From positions 682,001 through 746,000 of the forward strand of contig JAHLKI010000008.1 in assembly GCA_025602905.1 (NCBI GenBank): a DNA stretch of 64,000 nucleotides, read 5' to 3'. The notes beneath the pieces were generated by a model. It made no database searches. It was not told the origin of the DNA and saw nothing but the letters and a program-made list of their open reading frames with translations. This DNA comes from Phlyctochytrium arcticum (lineage: Eukaryota; Chytridiomycota; Chytridiomycetes; Chytridiales; Chytridiaceae). Shown in pieces: positions 9,669 to 21,311 of this stretch. Positions within the stretch are counted from its first letter, which is position 1; each line of letters starts with the position of its first letter. The translations under genes and the position numbers were made by a program.

Positions 9669-12600
9669 CTACAAAAATGGGTGGATCTGCCCCAGCGCAT
9701 TACTGTAGATATTCCACCAACCAACTTGCTGCAGTTGGTCGTCGTCTGCAATAGGTACGTGCAAGGTTGCGGCGTCGTGTCCATCCTTCTGAAGCGTTCC
9801 TTGAAGCTTCAAGTCATCCAACTCCGCTACTACAGCATGCTTCTCTGATTGTGCAAGCTGCATCTCGGAATTCAAAGCCTCAATTCCGGCAAGTGTCTGG
9901 TGTTGTTTCTCCCCGGCAGTATCAAGTGAAAGCTCTAAAGTATCCCCCTCAGTGACAGGTGCATTCTTTTCCTCTATAGCAGGCTGCATATCCGAATCGG
10001 GCGCCTCATACTTGGTGACTTGATGATTCTGATCTTGTATCATGGAATTCATTTTGGACAGCATATCTTCGTGTCCATCCTTCTGAAGCGTTCCTTGAAG
10101 CTTCAAGTCATCCAACTCCGCTACTACAGCATGCTTCTCTCCTTGTGCAAGCTGCATCTCGGAACTCGAAGCCTCATTTCCGGCAAGAGTCTGGTGTTGT
10201 TCCTTCATCGCAATATCAAGTGAAAGCTCTGATGTAGCCACCCCAGCAACAGGGGCACTCTCATCCTCTATAGCAGGCTGCATCTCCGATTCGGGCGCCT
10301 CATACTTGGTGACTTGGTGATTCTGATCTGGTATCATGGAATTCATATCGGACGGCATATCGTCGTATTCATCCTTCTGAAGCGTTCCTTGAAGCTTCAA
10401 GTCATCCAACTCCGCGACTAGGGCATTCTTCTGTGCTCGTGTAAGCTGCACCTCGGAATTCAAAGCCTCAATTCCGGCAAGTGTCTGGTGTTGGTTATCC
10501 ACGGCAATATCAAGTGAAAGCTCTAAAGTATCCCCCTCAGTGACAGGTGCATTCTTCTCTTCTATAGCAGGCTGCATCTCCGAATCGGGCGCCTCATACT
10601 TGGTGACTTGGTGATTCTGATCTTGTATCATGGAATTCATATCGGACAGCATATCTTCGTGTCCATCCTTCTGAAGCGTTCCTTGAAGCTTCAAGTCATT
10701 CGCCTCCGCGACAAGCGCATCCTTCCGTGAGAGAGCAAGCTGCTTCTTTGAAATCGAAGCCTCATATTTGGCAAGCATCTCCTCCAGCTCAGCGACGACA
10801 AGAGCACTCTTCTCCTCTATAGCAGAATTCACCCTCGAAATGAGCGCCGCATACTTGGTGACTCTGTGACTCTGTTCCGCTCTGCTGGGATTCATATCGA
10901 ACGGCATATCGTCGTATCCATTCTTCTGAAGCTTTACTCGAAGCTTCACGTCATTCGCCTCAGCGACAAGCGCATCCTTCTTTGCTAGAGCAAGCTGCAT
11001 CATTGAAATCAAAGCAGCCTTATATTCAGCGAGCTGCTGGTTCTGATCCTCGGGGGAGCGCATCTTCTGTTGTTCCTCCAACACGATATCATCAGCGACA
11101 GGAGCACTCTTATTCTCTGTAGCAGGCTGCATCTCCGAAATGGGCGCCGCATACTTGGTGACTTTGCGACTCTGATCTTCTCTCCTGGAATTCATATCGG
11201 ACGGCATCTCTTCGTATCCACCCTTCTGAGGCTTTACTGTAAGCTTCAATCCATTCAACTCCGCGCCAAGAGCATGCATCTCCGAAATTGAAGCCCGGTA
11301 TTCGGCAAGTTGTTGGTTTTGCGTCTGTATCTTGGAGAAGCAAATCCCCACATTCAGCATCGTCTCCTCATGCTGAAGCGCTGCTTGAGCCTTCAATTCA
11401 TTCACCTCGGCGACTAAAGCGATGTGCTCCGCTCGAGCACGCTGAATTTTCAAAGTGGATGCCTGGTAGTCAGCGAGATTCGAATTTTGATCCTGTATCT
11501 TGGGATCCATCTCGAATAGGATCTCCCCATACTGAGCCTGCGCACGCTCTGTTTGAAGCTCTAGTTCATTCACTACAGCATGCTGCTCCCGCAGAGCTGT
11601 CTCCAGCTCTGCAATGCAAGTTTGGGCTTCGGCGCCTGCGACCTCAGCCGGTTCTATGCCTTGATCACTAACGACTGAAATGTCACTAGTACTTCCTGCA
11701 TCAGAGTACCCAACAGGGGTGAAGCATATGCCGTCACCATGCTGGCTAATCGATTCCCCCTCTTACGGTGTTCCGCCAATAGTCGCATATAGACGTGACG
11801 AAGCGCATTGTAATCCTTCAGAAGCTGCACAACCTCGGGGATTTGGATACTGTCGCCGGTGGAATCTGACAAGTCGTGCTGGGAGGCTTTAGGCGTATGC
11901 ATCGCATGGTCCGGTTCTATGCCTTGATCACTAACGAATGAGCTCTCACTAGTACTTCCTGCATCGAAGTACCCAACAGGGATGAAGCATCCACCGTCGC
12001 CATGCTGGTTAACCAGTTTCCCCTGCTTACAGTGTTCCGCCTGTAGTCGAAAGTAGTCTTGGCTAAGCACATGGTAACTCTTCAGAAGCAGCACATAGTC
12101 GCGGTTTTGGATAATGTAGCCACTTTGCTGTAATTCCTGCAATTCGTCGAGGAGGCGTGGGAAAAATTCAGACACGGGGCGACCCGTAGGAGAGGGATAT
12201 GTGAGAGTATCATGACTTTGCGAAGGTGCCTTGGAATGTGCTCGACGTGTATCAGGGGAGGGACTTTGGGACGGATCTTTTGGTCGTTGTTGGGTCGACG
12301 CTCCGACATCAGAGTAGCCATCATCACTGGGAGGAATGTTGTCCATCGTAAGGGAGGACGGACGAGCATGCTCTGGCTGAACCAAGACTTTGGCAATGAT
12401 TTTGCCGCATTTAGCACAGACTGGGAACTCGATAATATGGGAATAGAAGAACGGCGGCTCGCAACGGAGGTTCTGCGTACAGTGGTTGGAGTGGGCGGCG
12501 TGCTGTCGTTCTGCAGTTGCGCCAGGGGAGAAAATGTGAGCGGCGCAAGGTGACTGATATCGAAGGACAGGCTGATAGGGGGGCTATGCGGTACAGGAGC

Positions 12601-13215
12601 CTCGGATGGTGATGGCGGCTGGGTATCCGCCTCGGTTTCGGAGGTATTTTCCGTGGTAATCAGGGCGCTAGTTGACGATCGTACGCTCGTGATGGGTTCA
12701 GCCGCGCGAGCTAGCGGCGAAACAGTCACCGACCGTCGGTCTGAACCTCGGGAAGACATAGAGTCACGCTGAACTTTCTTCTCGCTACTGGCAGGCGACC
12801 GAAGCGAACTAGACCGGGTTGCACGGACCCCGCGAGGACCAGTGTTATCATCGGGCAAAATCCTTGTTGATGATTGCTTTTTGATGGTGGCGGACACAGA
12901 GATTGGATGAGAGGTGGTCCCAGGTGTTCTTACTTTGCCGTGATAAAGACTGGATGACGATTTTTGTTTGCCTCCTGCGGACGATTCGGTTGAGTGGGGA
13001 GTGTTCTGAGATGTCACAGAGGAACGTACGACATTACCGGGAAAAGCTTTCCGAGACACGACTGCAATCTTCGAACTGGATTTGGGTGACGGGAGCTTGG
13101 TGACATTGAATGATGGAAGGTTGAATAAAGCGATCTTCTGGGCCTTTTGGGCATGTGCCTTCAGCCGCAACAAGCTCGACCTGGTCTCTCTGACTAGGGG
13201 AGTTTTGGAGGGCAT
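9669..13215 (-). pseudogene. Coiled-coil family copy B, frameshifted
   Basis: The start ATG at 13215 (MPSKTPLVRETRSSLLR) opens a Ser/Pro/Arg-rich N-terminal half like that of intact copy A. The frame breaks near 12397, where copy A has TTGCCAACAAATGCCAAAG and B has TTGCCAAAG, a 10-nt loss between direct repeats. A second break near 11756 is a 1-nt loss, judged against B's own internal duplicate at about 12010. From about 11750 to 9669 the frame stays open through a coiled coil with 98-residue repeats and ends with the family tail QLQQVGWWNIYSNALG. The linker-plus-HGDGG block is duplicated in B (11670-11850 and 11900-12130), and part of the coiled coil present in A is missing. Sequencing error cannot be excluded for the 1-nt gap. 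Confidence 0.7.
9777..10658 (-). repeat. Three near-identical 294-bp tandem repeats in copy B
   Basis: The landmark beginning CCTTCTGAAGCGTTCC recurs at a spacing of exactly 294 bp (block starts at about 9777, 10071, 10365 and 10659), which equals 98 codons. Units translate to a heptad-like pattern with KLQGTLQKDGHEDMLSDMNS, QDQNHQVTKYEAP and EMQPAIEEKNAPV. More diverged units continue to about 11220 with spacings near 255 and 300 bp. Confidence 0.85.
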
Positions 13216-13348
13216 GATGGTGAATGGCAACGGTCGCAAAGATGGTGATATGTGTATGTAGAAAAGTGATAGAAAACGACTCTCGCTTGTTGTTAGTAAG
13301 ACGAGAGTGTGAAAGGGCCACCGGATCCCAGGTTCTGCGGTTTTCGGC

Positions 13349-13361
13349 CCTTTATATATGG
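13349..13361 (-). promoter_or_regulatory. TATA box of copy B
   Basis: On the minus strand the string CCCATATATAAAGGGCCG lies about 135 bp before the ATG at 13215. The same TATA string plus a downstream block ending GGTGGCCCT occurs before copies A and C, which supports a conserved core promoter. Confidence 0.7.
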
Positions 13362-14685
13362 GATTTCTTCGCCCGCGCGCGACGCGTAGCGGCATCCAAA
13401 AACGTTCTTCAATTTGTTGGGCAGAATCCGCAGCAAAAAGTCTCGTCCTGTCCCTGAAAGGGCGGTTAGGCCCAGCACACTTTCCATCCGGAACGACGAG
13501 CCATGAAATATACCCATGAAATGGCATGGAATGGCCGGGCAATATCCGGATGCTGGATGGAGCAGCGAGGAAATGTGCCGGTGGATGATGGTCGTCACGG
13601 CGTCGACAACGATAACGACAACGACTTGAAAGACTTCACGGCGGCGAGCCAAAAGTCTACTATGTGTGTGTGTGTCTATGCTCCAATGTTTTTAAAGGAG
13701 GTCGTCGGCCGCGTCTCCTGGAAATCTGGAAATAAACAAGCCAACCTAGCGGACTCGACTTTCCGAACGACAAAGACGACGACGGCGGCGCCGGCATACC
13801 ATACGAGAACGGCCGGGCACATCCTACAGCGCAGTGCAAGAAGTCAAAATCTATCGCAATCGTCCTAGTGTCCCGGCCGAGAGGGAATCACAGCCGGTCC
13901 AGGCTGCCGTGTGAACCCAATCATAGCGGATACAATTAGTCGTCTACGACCGAAGATCCAGTATAACCAGCACCGTGTAGACGACCAGAACGAAACGATG
14001 GAATGCTCATCCAAGAATCCGGTTTCCAGAGCGCAAAAAAGGGGCTCTGTCAAGATTCACATCAGCGCATTGAAAGTCTGAATCTCGACCACTTCTATGC
14101 CGCACAAAATCCTCTCCCCCCATCAATCTCAAGCACCAACCTCCAACACTTGATTAGTCCGGGATCCAAAACTTTCACCTGCCTGCCCCACTACATCCCA
14201 GAAATATTCGAGCGCATCACCTCAACGTCCCGGCGACCAGATTCTCCACACACATCCGTCCATCTTCACCATGTCCATTGTCTCCTGAAACACCTCAAGC
14301 TGATCATCTCCCATCGGGAGCCAGTTTTCACCACACAGTCGTTGATCTTCACCACGCCGAATGTTTCCCGGAAAACCTCGGTGTCATCACGTCGCCAGAT
14401 CCCTCCACACAATGTCAATCTCCACATAAACAAGCAAGGTGTTCAGATTCACATGACGGATATTGGCGATTGGCGACACTCCAGCAAACCTTGTCGACTG
14501 GTTTCACGTCAGCAGTAAGAGCGATAACCAAGGAACGCTGCATCAATCCTCCCGACAAGACGCTGCATGACCTCTGGCATTTCAAGGTTGGACGCGTGAA
14601 ACTCGGCTACAAAGAAGGATCAGGCAGAGCCGGGGCCTTCTCAATCCTCTTGGCATCCCATACAACATTCCCCGCCCCTTTCATC

Positions 14686-14889
14686 ATGGCCTCACCACCG
14701 CCGCCAAAGATTTCAAAGATTCCGGTTGCGTCGCGTAGCAGTTCACCCAGTACCGTCTTACCCGACTCTGGTGCAGGCACCAAGTCGTGGTCACCACCAA
14801 AGGAGTCAGAGATTCCGGTTGCGTCGCTCAGCAGTTTACCCTGTAACGTCTTACCCAAGTCTGGTGCAGTTACTCAAGTCACTGGCTGA
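14686..14889 (+). pseudogene. Truncated family member D1
   Basis: A 67-codon frame starting MASPPPPKISKIPVASRSSS. It repeats the motif PPKxSxIPVASxSSxPxxVLPxSGA twice, at about 36-residue spacing. The motif matches the N-terminal region of copy A (SKIAVASRSASPGNVLPDSG), so D1 is a short relative or remnant with no coiled-coil part. It sits head-to-head with copy B. The frame stays open upstream to 14278, so a longer product is possible. I see no evidence that it is expressed. Confidence 0.5.
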
Positions 14890-15464
14890 CTCGAGTTCGC
14901 CCACCGTCTTCTCAGCATCCAGAAGAGAGGCGAGCCATCCCTCTTGATGCGGGTGGTACACTTCGTGTTCTACTATATAGATGATTTGTTGGTACGATGA
15001 TGTACATGCATATCCGGATTAACTTACTGCGTAGCGGTTGTACTTTAATCAGGAGAGGACGTGGGCGTGAAAATCATTTAGTGTCAAGTAGTTTGCCATA
15101 TCATAAACTGTCGGAATAAAATATTGAAACAAGAACGTAATAGGAAGTGAATTTGAGTAGTGCCGAGGGTATTAAAAAATAAAAAAGAAGAAACATCCTT
15201 CAAGGACTTTATTTATAGCGCAGATAAGATTGACCCTGAAAAAAGATCGGGGAAATAATTGTCCAAACCTTGATCCGCGGTAGAATAACTAATGAAGCAG
15301 CTTGGTGGTTAACACATCAGAAATGTTATGTAGAGTCGGTCTGGAAGTCTCGTACTGTTTTGAGTGATGAATCCCCGGCATTTTTCTTCCAGGTTATATC
15401 AGATTGGACGCTTGACGCATCGGATATTACACATGCGATGACAGGTACTTTCAAGAGAATTTAA

Positions 15465-15984
15465 TTATGTTTGATGGTAAATCGTACATACATTAAATTT
15501 GCCTTTATCACAATCATCGAAAAGTCTGGTCCAAACAAGGCATCCATCCTTACACTGTTGCATCACAACTTTTAAGGCCTCTTCATATCCGAGGCAAACA
15601 ACTCCCTTCACAAGTCTCAAAGCCTTCTCTCCCAAGTTCTGATGCCACGCCTGGTCCTCTTTCAATATGCTGCGACAATCCGATAAGTGTCCACAAAATA
15701 TCTGAATTGCGCAGTCCTTCACATTTTTTTTATTCCTGCTGTATTCCTCGTCCAACTACCAATCGCTTCTCGTCGTCAGAGTGGTCTTTGCCCCGAAAAC
15801 ATGCAGTGAGCTTCAACCACCATCTTGTATCCGGCACGGCATGAAATGAAATGTTTCGGTGCACAGTATCGAATTGAAGCGTACAGAATATCCCATATAG
15901 CGTCCGGGCCTGAGCTAGCTGTTGTAGAACACCTTTCGAAAAGGACGTAGCCATATCTTGAGATTGGGTAACTGGAAGAATCAT
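15465..15984 (-). pseudogene. Possible hAT-type transposase remnant
   Basis: Two overlapping minus-strand frames (15984-15730 and 15755-15465) can be read as one broken protein. The first contains a TRWW motif (VPDTRWWLKLTACF) preceded by a helix-rich stretch, and the second contains IQIFCGHLSDCRSILKEDQ. That layout recalls the central part of hAT/DUF659 transposases, where a TRW motif precedes helices. The similarity is weak and by eye only. No terminal repeats or target duplications were found. Confidence 0.25.
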
Positions 15985-17380
15985 CGTTGTCGGGAGGTGC
16001 TAAATGTCCCGCATGACGACGATTATCAGGGGGGATGTGAAGAACGTCAAACAAAGGAAAGCGGACATGTTCGGCGGTGTCTTAGCCATGTCAAGCCACA
16101 ATTATTGTTGCAAGGGGCGAAATGCCAGAACGATCAAAACTGCTGATGGAAATTTCAGGCCTCCATCCCGGCCCAAAAATCGCTAAAATCCTAATAGCGC
16201 AACAAGATCTTGACGAAGATTGGTCACAGTTGCAAAGACAATAGGAAGCAGCATTGTTAGTTATCCTTATTGGAGGTTCAGGGCGAACAGTGGCATACCA
16301 TGTGATTAGTTAGTGTTGACATCGTCCCGACCCACTTTGAAATGAACTAATGTAGTAATAACCATTCCAGAAGACGGCGGCGCGCTTCCAGATCTGGAGG
16401 GATGAGGGCCGGTTGTCGTCGGTGCTGTAGTCATGAGAATCCAGGTTGGTTGAGATCATGGGGGGTATTGGGTGGTAAATAGGGTGTCCAGCGGAAGATA
16501 AACAAAGCAATCCAATTTGGTACCAGCTAAAAAAGGCACACTTCTACCAGAGTCGTAATTCGATTGAGACCAGAGCTGCAGATTTGGGAAGCGGAGTATG
16601 CCAGGCGTCGAAAATTCGAGGAGTGAGCTTTCCAGAGTGGCCCAAATCGTTCGTAGGTCATGGCATGTTTTGGCACATTTGATGAGTACGGTGCTACTCA
16701 ATTCGCAATGGATTTAAAGCGGAAACGCTTAAAGCTCCAGCAGACGACATAGTACAATTGACAGCATTAGGAAATGAAAGAGTGGGAGGGCCTCTTGGTC
16801 CAGATATGAGGATGGTGGGATACGGTAATTTGATGGACCTGAAAGAACCGGGAAGTCGTAAACCACAACTCGTATGACCCCAAAGTTTGCAGAACGACGC
16901 AGTTTTGACGATACCCCAGCGACGACGGTACTCTATTCCCATAGTCCTTTGATTGATTGGCTGCCGACAGGAACAGGATTTTCGGATACTCTGGGTACGA
17001 GTTCCGCGAGTTGTTGACAGATGCAGGTCGGAATGCTGCGGGCTGAATTGTGGCCAGCATCGGGGTGGTGAACTTGCGGATAATGTACGGTGAGGTACCT
17101 ATATTACCAGCCAAATTTTTGTCTGTAAAAGATACCGTACTTGCATCGAGGAAATCTTCAAATCCAGCCCATCAGATTGGCCTTCGGGTAAGTTCGGGTC
17201 TGTTAACTCAGTTGTACTTATGCACCTCCGGTGACTTCCGCTCATCCATTTGAACATTTCGTTTGGGTTCCATGATTGGGTCCTTTCCTTGAGCTAGAAT
17301 AATCAAATTTTAGCGTCGGTAGACGTACCGGTCATATCGAATTTAATGTTCTGCATTTTTTGGTGTCAAATTCTGTCCTG
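15985..17380. other. Gene-poor stretch
   Basis: Only short frames with no recognisable motif. It may hold further decayed copies or transposon debris between the inverted-repeat arm and the GGTase-I upstream region. Nothing specific can be supported. Confidence 0.4.
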
Positions 17381-18281
17381 ATAATGACGAGAGGTACAAA
17401 GTCTTAGTCAATCCATCGGGGTGACTTTGTTGGGAATAGAGACATTTTGCATACATCGTTCATTCATTTTCGTGCAACAGTGAGACACACAGGGCAAACG
17501 CCCATTATATAGCAAGATTGTAAAAGTAGGAGTAGTATAGATGTTGTATTTGAATCAAGAGCAGAATATAGGAAGAACCAAGTACAAGTATACGATAGAA
17601 GAGAGATGTACGCCAGTACAGTAGCCACCTTCATTTTTCCAAAGCGAATCACTGTATATTTAAGTCCTTTCACTATGTGGTCTCCGATAACTGTCCTGTA
17701 ACCACAACTATTGATCTCGTTATGGCGAGGTGAAATCTGAATTTTGCATTTGGCATCCTGATTCACAGGATTTTCGACACATTTGCATAGCATATATGTA
17801 CTTTGTTCTTTTTGAATTGTACACTTCAGAGTCTGGTGGGTTCTATGCGAGATAAGTCAAATGGTTCGGTTCAGTCAACCCTGGAAACTTCGAGTTTGTT
17901 TGCTTGCCGGATGATACGGATCAAATGGTGGCGGAGGAAAGAAGTTCAAACAGACATAGGTAACCAAGAACTATCCGCTTGCGAACAGTAGAGTGAGGCA
18001 GAATGCTTCTTGTTGACATCTGTACATCAGTTGAATGACTGGAATGACAGCAATTTACAGACCTATCAGCATCGTCGATTAAATAACCCAGAAAATGTCT
18101 GGTCATTGGCAAATTCGGGAGAGATAAGCTCTTTCTCTGAACCATCCGTTAATTAAAAAATCTGCATGGCCCAAGACTGGAAATTCAAAAGTTGTGGTCC
18201 TCACTGCGCAAATTCCAAAAGTCCCAAAAATGGCCGCTAAAATTTCCAAACCGTCATGAGCAAGATCGCGTTCCGACAACA
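17381..18281 (+). repeat. Upstream region of GGTase-I beta, source of the decayed copies
   Basis: This is the version adjacent to the intact gene. Its landmarks (GGTACAAAGTCTTAG, GTAGGAGTAGTATAG, CTTCAGAGTCTGGTGGGTT, CCCAAGACTGGAAATTC) recur in order at 7850-8741, and its last 150 bp also recur at 7520-7690. It should contain the promoter, but I see no obvious TATA box close to the start. Confidence 0.6.
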
Positions 18282-19693
18282 ATGACTGATCTTCAACAAG
18301 AAAACGACGCAAGCACAGATGCCAAACCCCCACAAGTCCCCGCCGACGCTGTCCCCTTCGAATGTAAGTGTCCTTTCAGAGAGAATGGGTGAATATGGCT
18401 AACTGGGGCCAATGCAGGGTTTACGACTGATACGATTGCGAGACATGTAGCCTACTACACCAAACATCTCCACATGCTTCCGGGGCACTATACCAGTATC
18501 GACGTCAACCGGTATGCATCCTCCCCATCACCCTACAAAACCCCCAATTGAGCTTTTTGTGGAACAGAATGTCGGTAGCGTATTTTTGCCTGTCGGCGTT
18601 GGATTTGCTGGGTATGCTCGATACGGTCGTGACGGCAGACCAAAAAAAGAACTGGATCGAATGGATTTATGCCCAACAGATTCATCCCACCGGGGATGAA
18701 GATATGGTACGAGCCGGGTTCCGGGGTGGATCATTTGGGGGTGCCGAGTTTAGAACTGATGATCAGGTATGAGATTGGCCGTTGAAGGGTGAATTTCGTT
18801 AATGCGGGGTATAGAGCACACCTGTCAATGAATATGATGCGGGACACGTTACAATGACTTATACGGCATTGGTATGTCTGCTGCTCCTCGGCGATGATTT
18901 GGCCCGGGTGAACCGGTCAGCCATCCTGAACGGATTACGACTCTTACAGACGCCAAGCGGCAGGTAAAACCTTTCTCATTTTGAACTCTAATACGACCGT
19001 CTGACAAGAAAGTAGTTTCATCCCCTATGCAACTTCAACTGAATCCGACATGCGCTTCCTCTACTCTGCCCTCGTGACCCTCCACATCCTATCCGCTCCT
19101 CCAAATACCGTCATCAACACCTCATCCGCTCGGGAATTTATCCACGCGTCCCAATCGTTCCAAGGCGGTTTTGGTCAAAACCCGGGCCAGGAAGCTCATG
19201 GCGGATCCACGTATTGTGCTATTGCCAGTTTGGCCATTCTTGGTGAATTAGAGTGGGAACGGAGAGAGGAATGTGTGGTATGGTTACTGGGACGACAGGG
19301 GGATGAGGGAGGCTTTGGGGGGCGGCCTGCTAAACCGGCTGATACGTGTTATTCGTTTTGGGTTGGGGGGGCATTAGACGTACGTTTCATTTCCTCTTTC
19401 ACCATCAGAGAAACCCCAAATCTAATTCTCTCAACAAACAGATTCTGGACGCATACAAATTCACATCTCCAGCCTCGTTATCCCATTTCCTGTCCACGAC
19501 AGCTACCAAACACGGCGGGTTCGGTAAAGGCCCGGGTGATTACCCTGATGTATTACATTCATATATGGGCTTATCGGGAGTTGCATTAACGAGGAGCGTG
19601 GACAGGATACGGAAGCTGGTACCGGTCGTTGGTGTGAGTGAGACGCTATGGGGTCGACGGAGGGAAGTTGTTAAGATGAGGGGATGGAGTTGA
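18282..19693 (+). CDS. Geranylgeranyltransferase type I, beta subunit
   Basis: Six exons (18282-18363, 18418-18511, 18568-18766, 18815-18963, 19016-19379, 19442-19693) join in phase to 379 residues. The prenyltransferase repeats are clear, with the GG motifs FRGGSFGG, FQGGFGQNPG, EGGFGGRP and HGGFGKGPGDYPDVLHSY. The zinc ligands of the family are visible as Asp and Cys in PADTCYSFW and His in DVLHSY. With the shared alpha subunit the enzyme attaches geranylgeranyl to C-terminal CaaL proteins such as Rho-type GTPases. Repeat spacing and the short N-terminus fit type I (Cdc43/PGGT1B) better than farnesyltransferase or Rab transferase beta. Confidence 0.9.
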
Positions 19694-20408
19694 GCGATAT
19701 AATAGAAATTTTGTTGTGAACGAACACAAGCGAATCTAACATTTCGAGCGGTTAGTTTCCGGACTGTCTTTGTTTGTGGGTGAAAAGAGCAAAATCATGT
19801 ATATATATCAAACTCTTCCTCACACCTCCAATCCGTATATTCATGACACGTCGGCGCTCCCGATACACATTCACGGTCTGGCAGTCAATGAAAACAGCAC
19901 GAAACACCGAGTCTATTCCGAGGCAAAAGGCTTATAATAATGCGGCCACCTGCTGTAGAAGACGCCGAGAAGCTGGGTGATAAAGTCAAGCTTTGCATTT
20001 GATCAGTCACAACGCGACCATACTTGAGATGCCTTACAAGTCGTTGCGAACAATAACAATGTCAGGTGGTTACAAGCGAATCTATATGATGGTTATCAAT
20101 CCATACAGATGATATGCGAGAACCGCGACATGGATTTAGACGGATTATCGCATGAATGCCTGCACGCTCCACGGGGTACGAGTCGACGCCAACCAGACAG
20201 AACTCGTATACTCGCGCGTGTATATGCACATAGTTAGCTACACCAGGACCTGTTCTCTACGAAAGCACCCGCTCAGGTCCCACAGGGGCAAATCTGGCCG
20301 TATGTGGCATCAACGTGGTCCTATGGCGCGGAAATGTCACATCATTTATATGCCAAGATGGAACTTCTGTCAGCAGATAGTCCATCGGTGTGGATGAACC
20401 CAATGTCA
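19694..20408. other. Intergenic
   Basis: No supported gene, RNA or repeat. The short frames here have no recognisable motif. Confidence 0.4.
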
Positions 20409-21212
20409 TCAGCACGTTGAGCGGGACTCCTGTGAAGAAAGAGGGCGTGGACGTAAATATCCTGACATTTAGATGTACTCACCAAATCTTTTACGCCCAA
20501 AGAATTATGCTCGAAGTAAAGCTCCCACACCTCATTCAATAGCCCGACGCGCTTGTATGTTTCCCCAATGAGGTTTTGGCCGTGTCACCACACCTTTTCA
20601 TCTTATCCATATCTTCAGAAACTCTATACTCAAACTCGCTGGACAATTTCACTTGAAGGGAACTTATTCTCAACGTCTTTAGGGGTGTTTTGTCATTAGT
20701 TTCATCAGACTGTCTTTTGTGTGGGGGTGGACCGGCATTCGTTTTCCTTACCTTGGGAACCTTTTTCCCAGCACCATAACCGTCGATACCTTCACTGCCC
20801 ATTACTTCGTGCCATCATTGCATAGCATATTCCCACGCACGCTATCGAAATTTGCGGAGTTCCAAAATCCCTCTGCCTGCGCCACCCTGCGCCGCACCTC
20901 TCCTGCGGTATAAAATCCATCCCTCTCCTCGCACTCAACCGTTTTTCTCTTCATAAAGGATAGCTCCTCCCTCTTCCGGGACACCTTGAGTCGCCTTTTC
21001 TTTTCGAAAGAGAATTTAGGCTGAGGGTGCGGTATATAATGACATACTGGAGAGCGTAATTTTTGGAGTATGGTGTAGACTGGGCTTGTGTCTTTATCGA
21101 GCTGTCGCACCTTTTTTAAGTTAAAGGATGAAATATATGGAGATGGGAGGGGATGAGAAGGACGAGAAGAAGGGCATGCAACCAAATCTGTTGATAACGG
21201 CCAAGTTTCCAT
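20409..21212 (-). CDS. Possible multi-exon gene of unknown function
   Basis: Three minus-strand pieces look protein-like. A Lys/Arg-rich frame at 21212-20802 includes FSFEKKRRLKVSRKREELSF. A second at 20802-20536 includes RISSLQVKLSSEFEYRVSED. A third near 20570-20500 reads YKRVGLLNEVWELYFEHNSL and ends at a good GTGAGT donor, after which an exon from 20430 could stop at 20409. I could not find splice sites that join the first two pieces cleanly. No family is recognised. It may be a real gene with unusual introns or a decayed one. Confidence 0.3.
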
Positions 21213-21311
21213 AACGCATGTAGTTGTTCAAAAATAACTTGGGGAAAATGTGTAAAAACACAAAGTATAATATCGCCATTGAATCTATACTTCTCACGCT
21301 CCCACACATTC

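Larger units (their letters stand above)
13125..15327. repeat. Inverted-repeat arm 1 (near-identical to 32157-34345)
   Basis: This 2.2-kb segment reappears in reverse orientation at 32157-34345 with only scattered substitutions. For example, the string AAGCAGCTTGGTGGTTAACA at its right end is found reversed at the left end of the other arm. The arm holds the first codons and promoter of copy B on the minus strand and truncated relative D1 on the plus strand. Confidence 0.9.
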
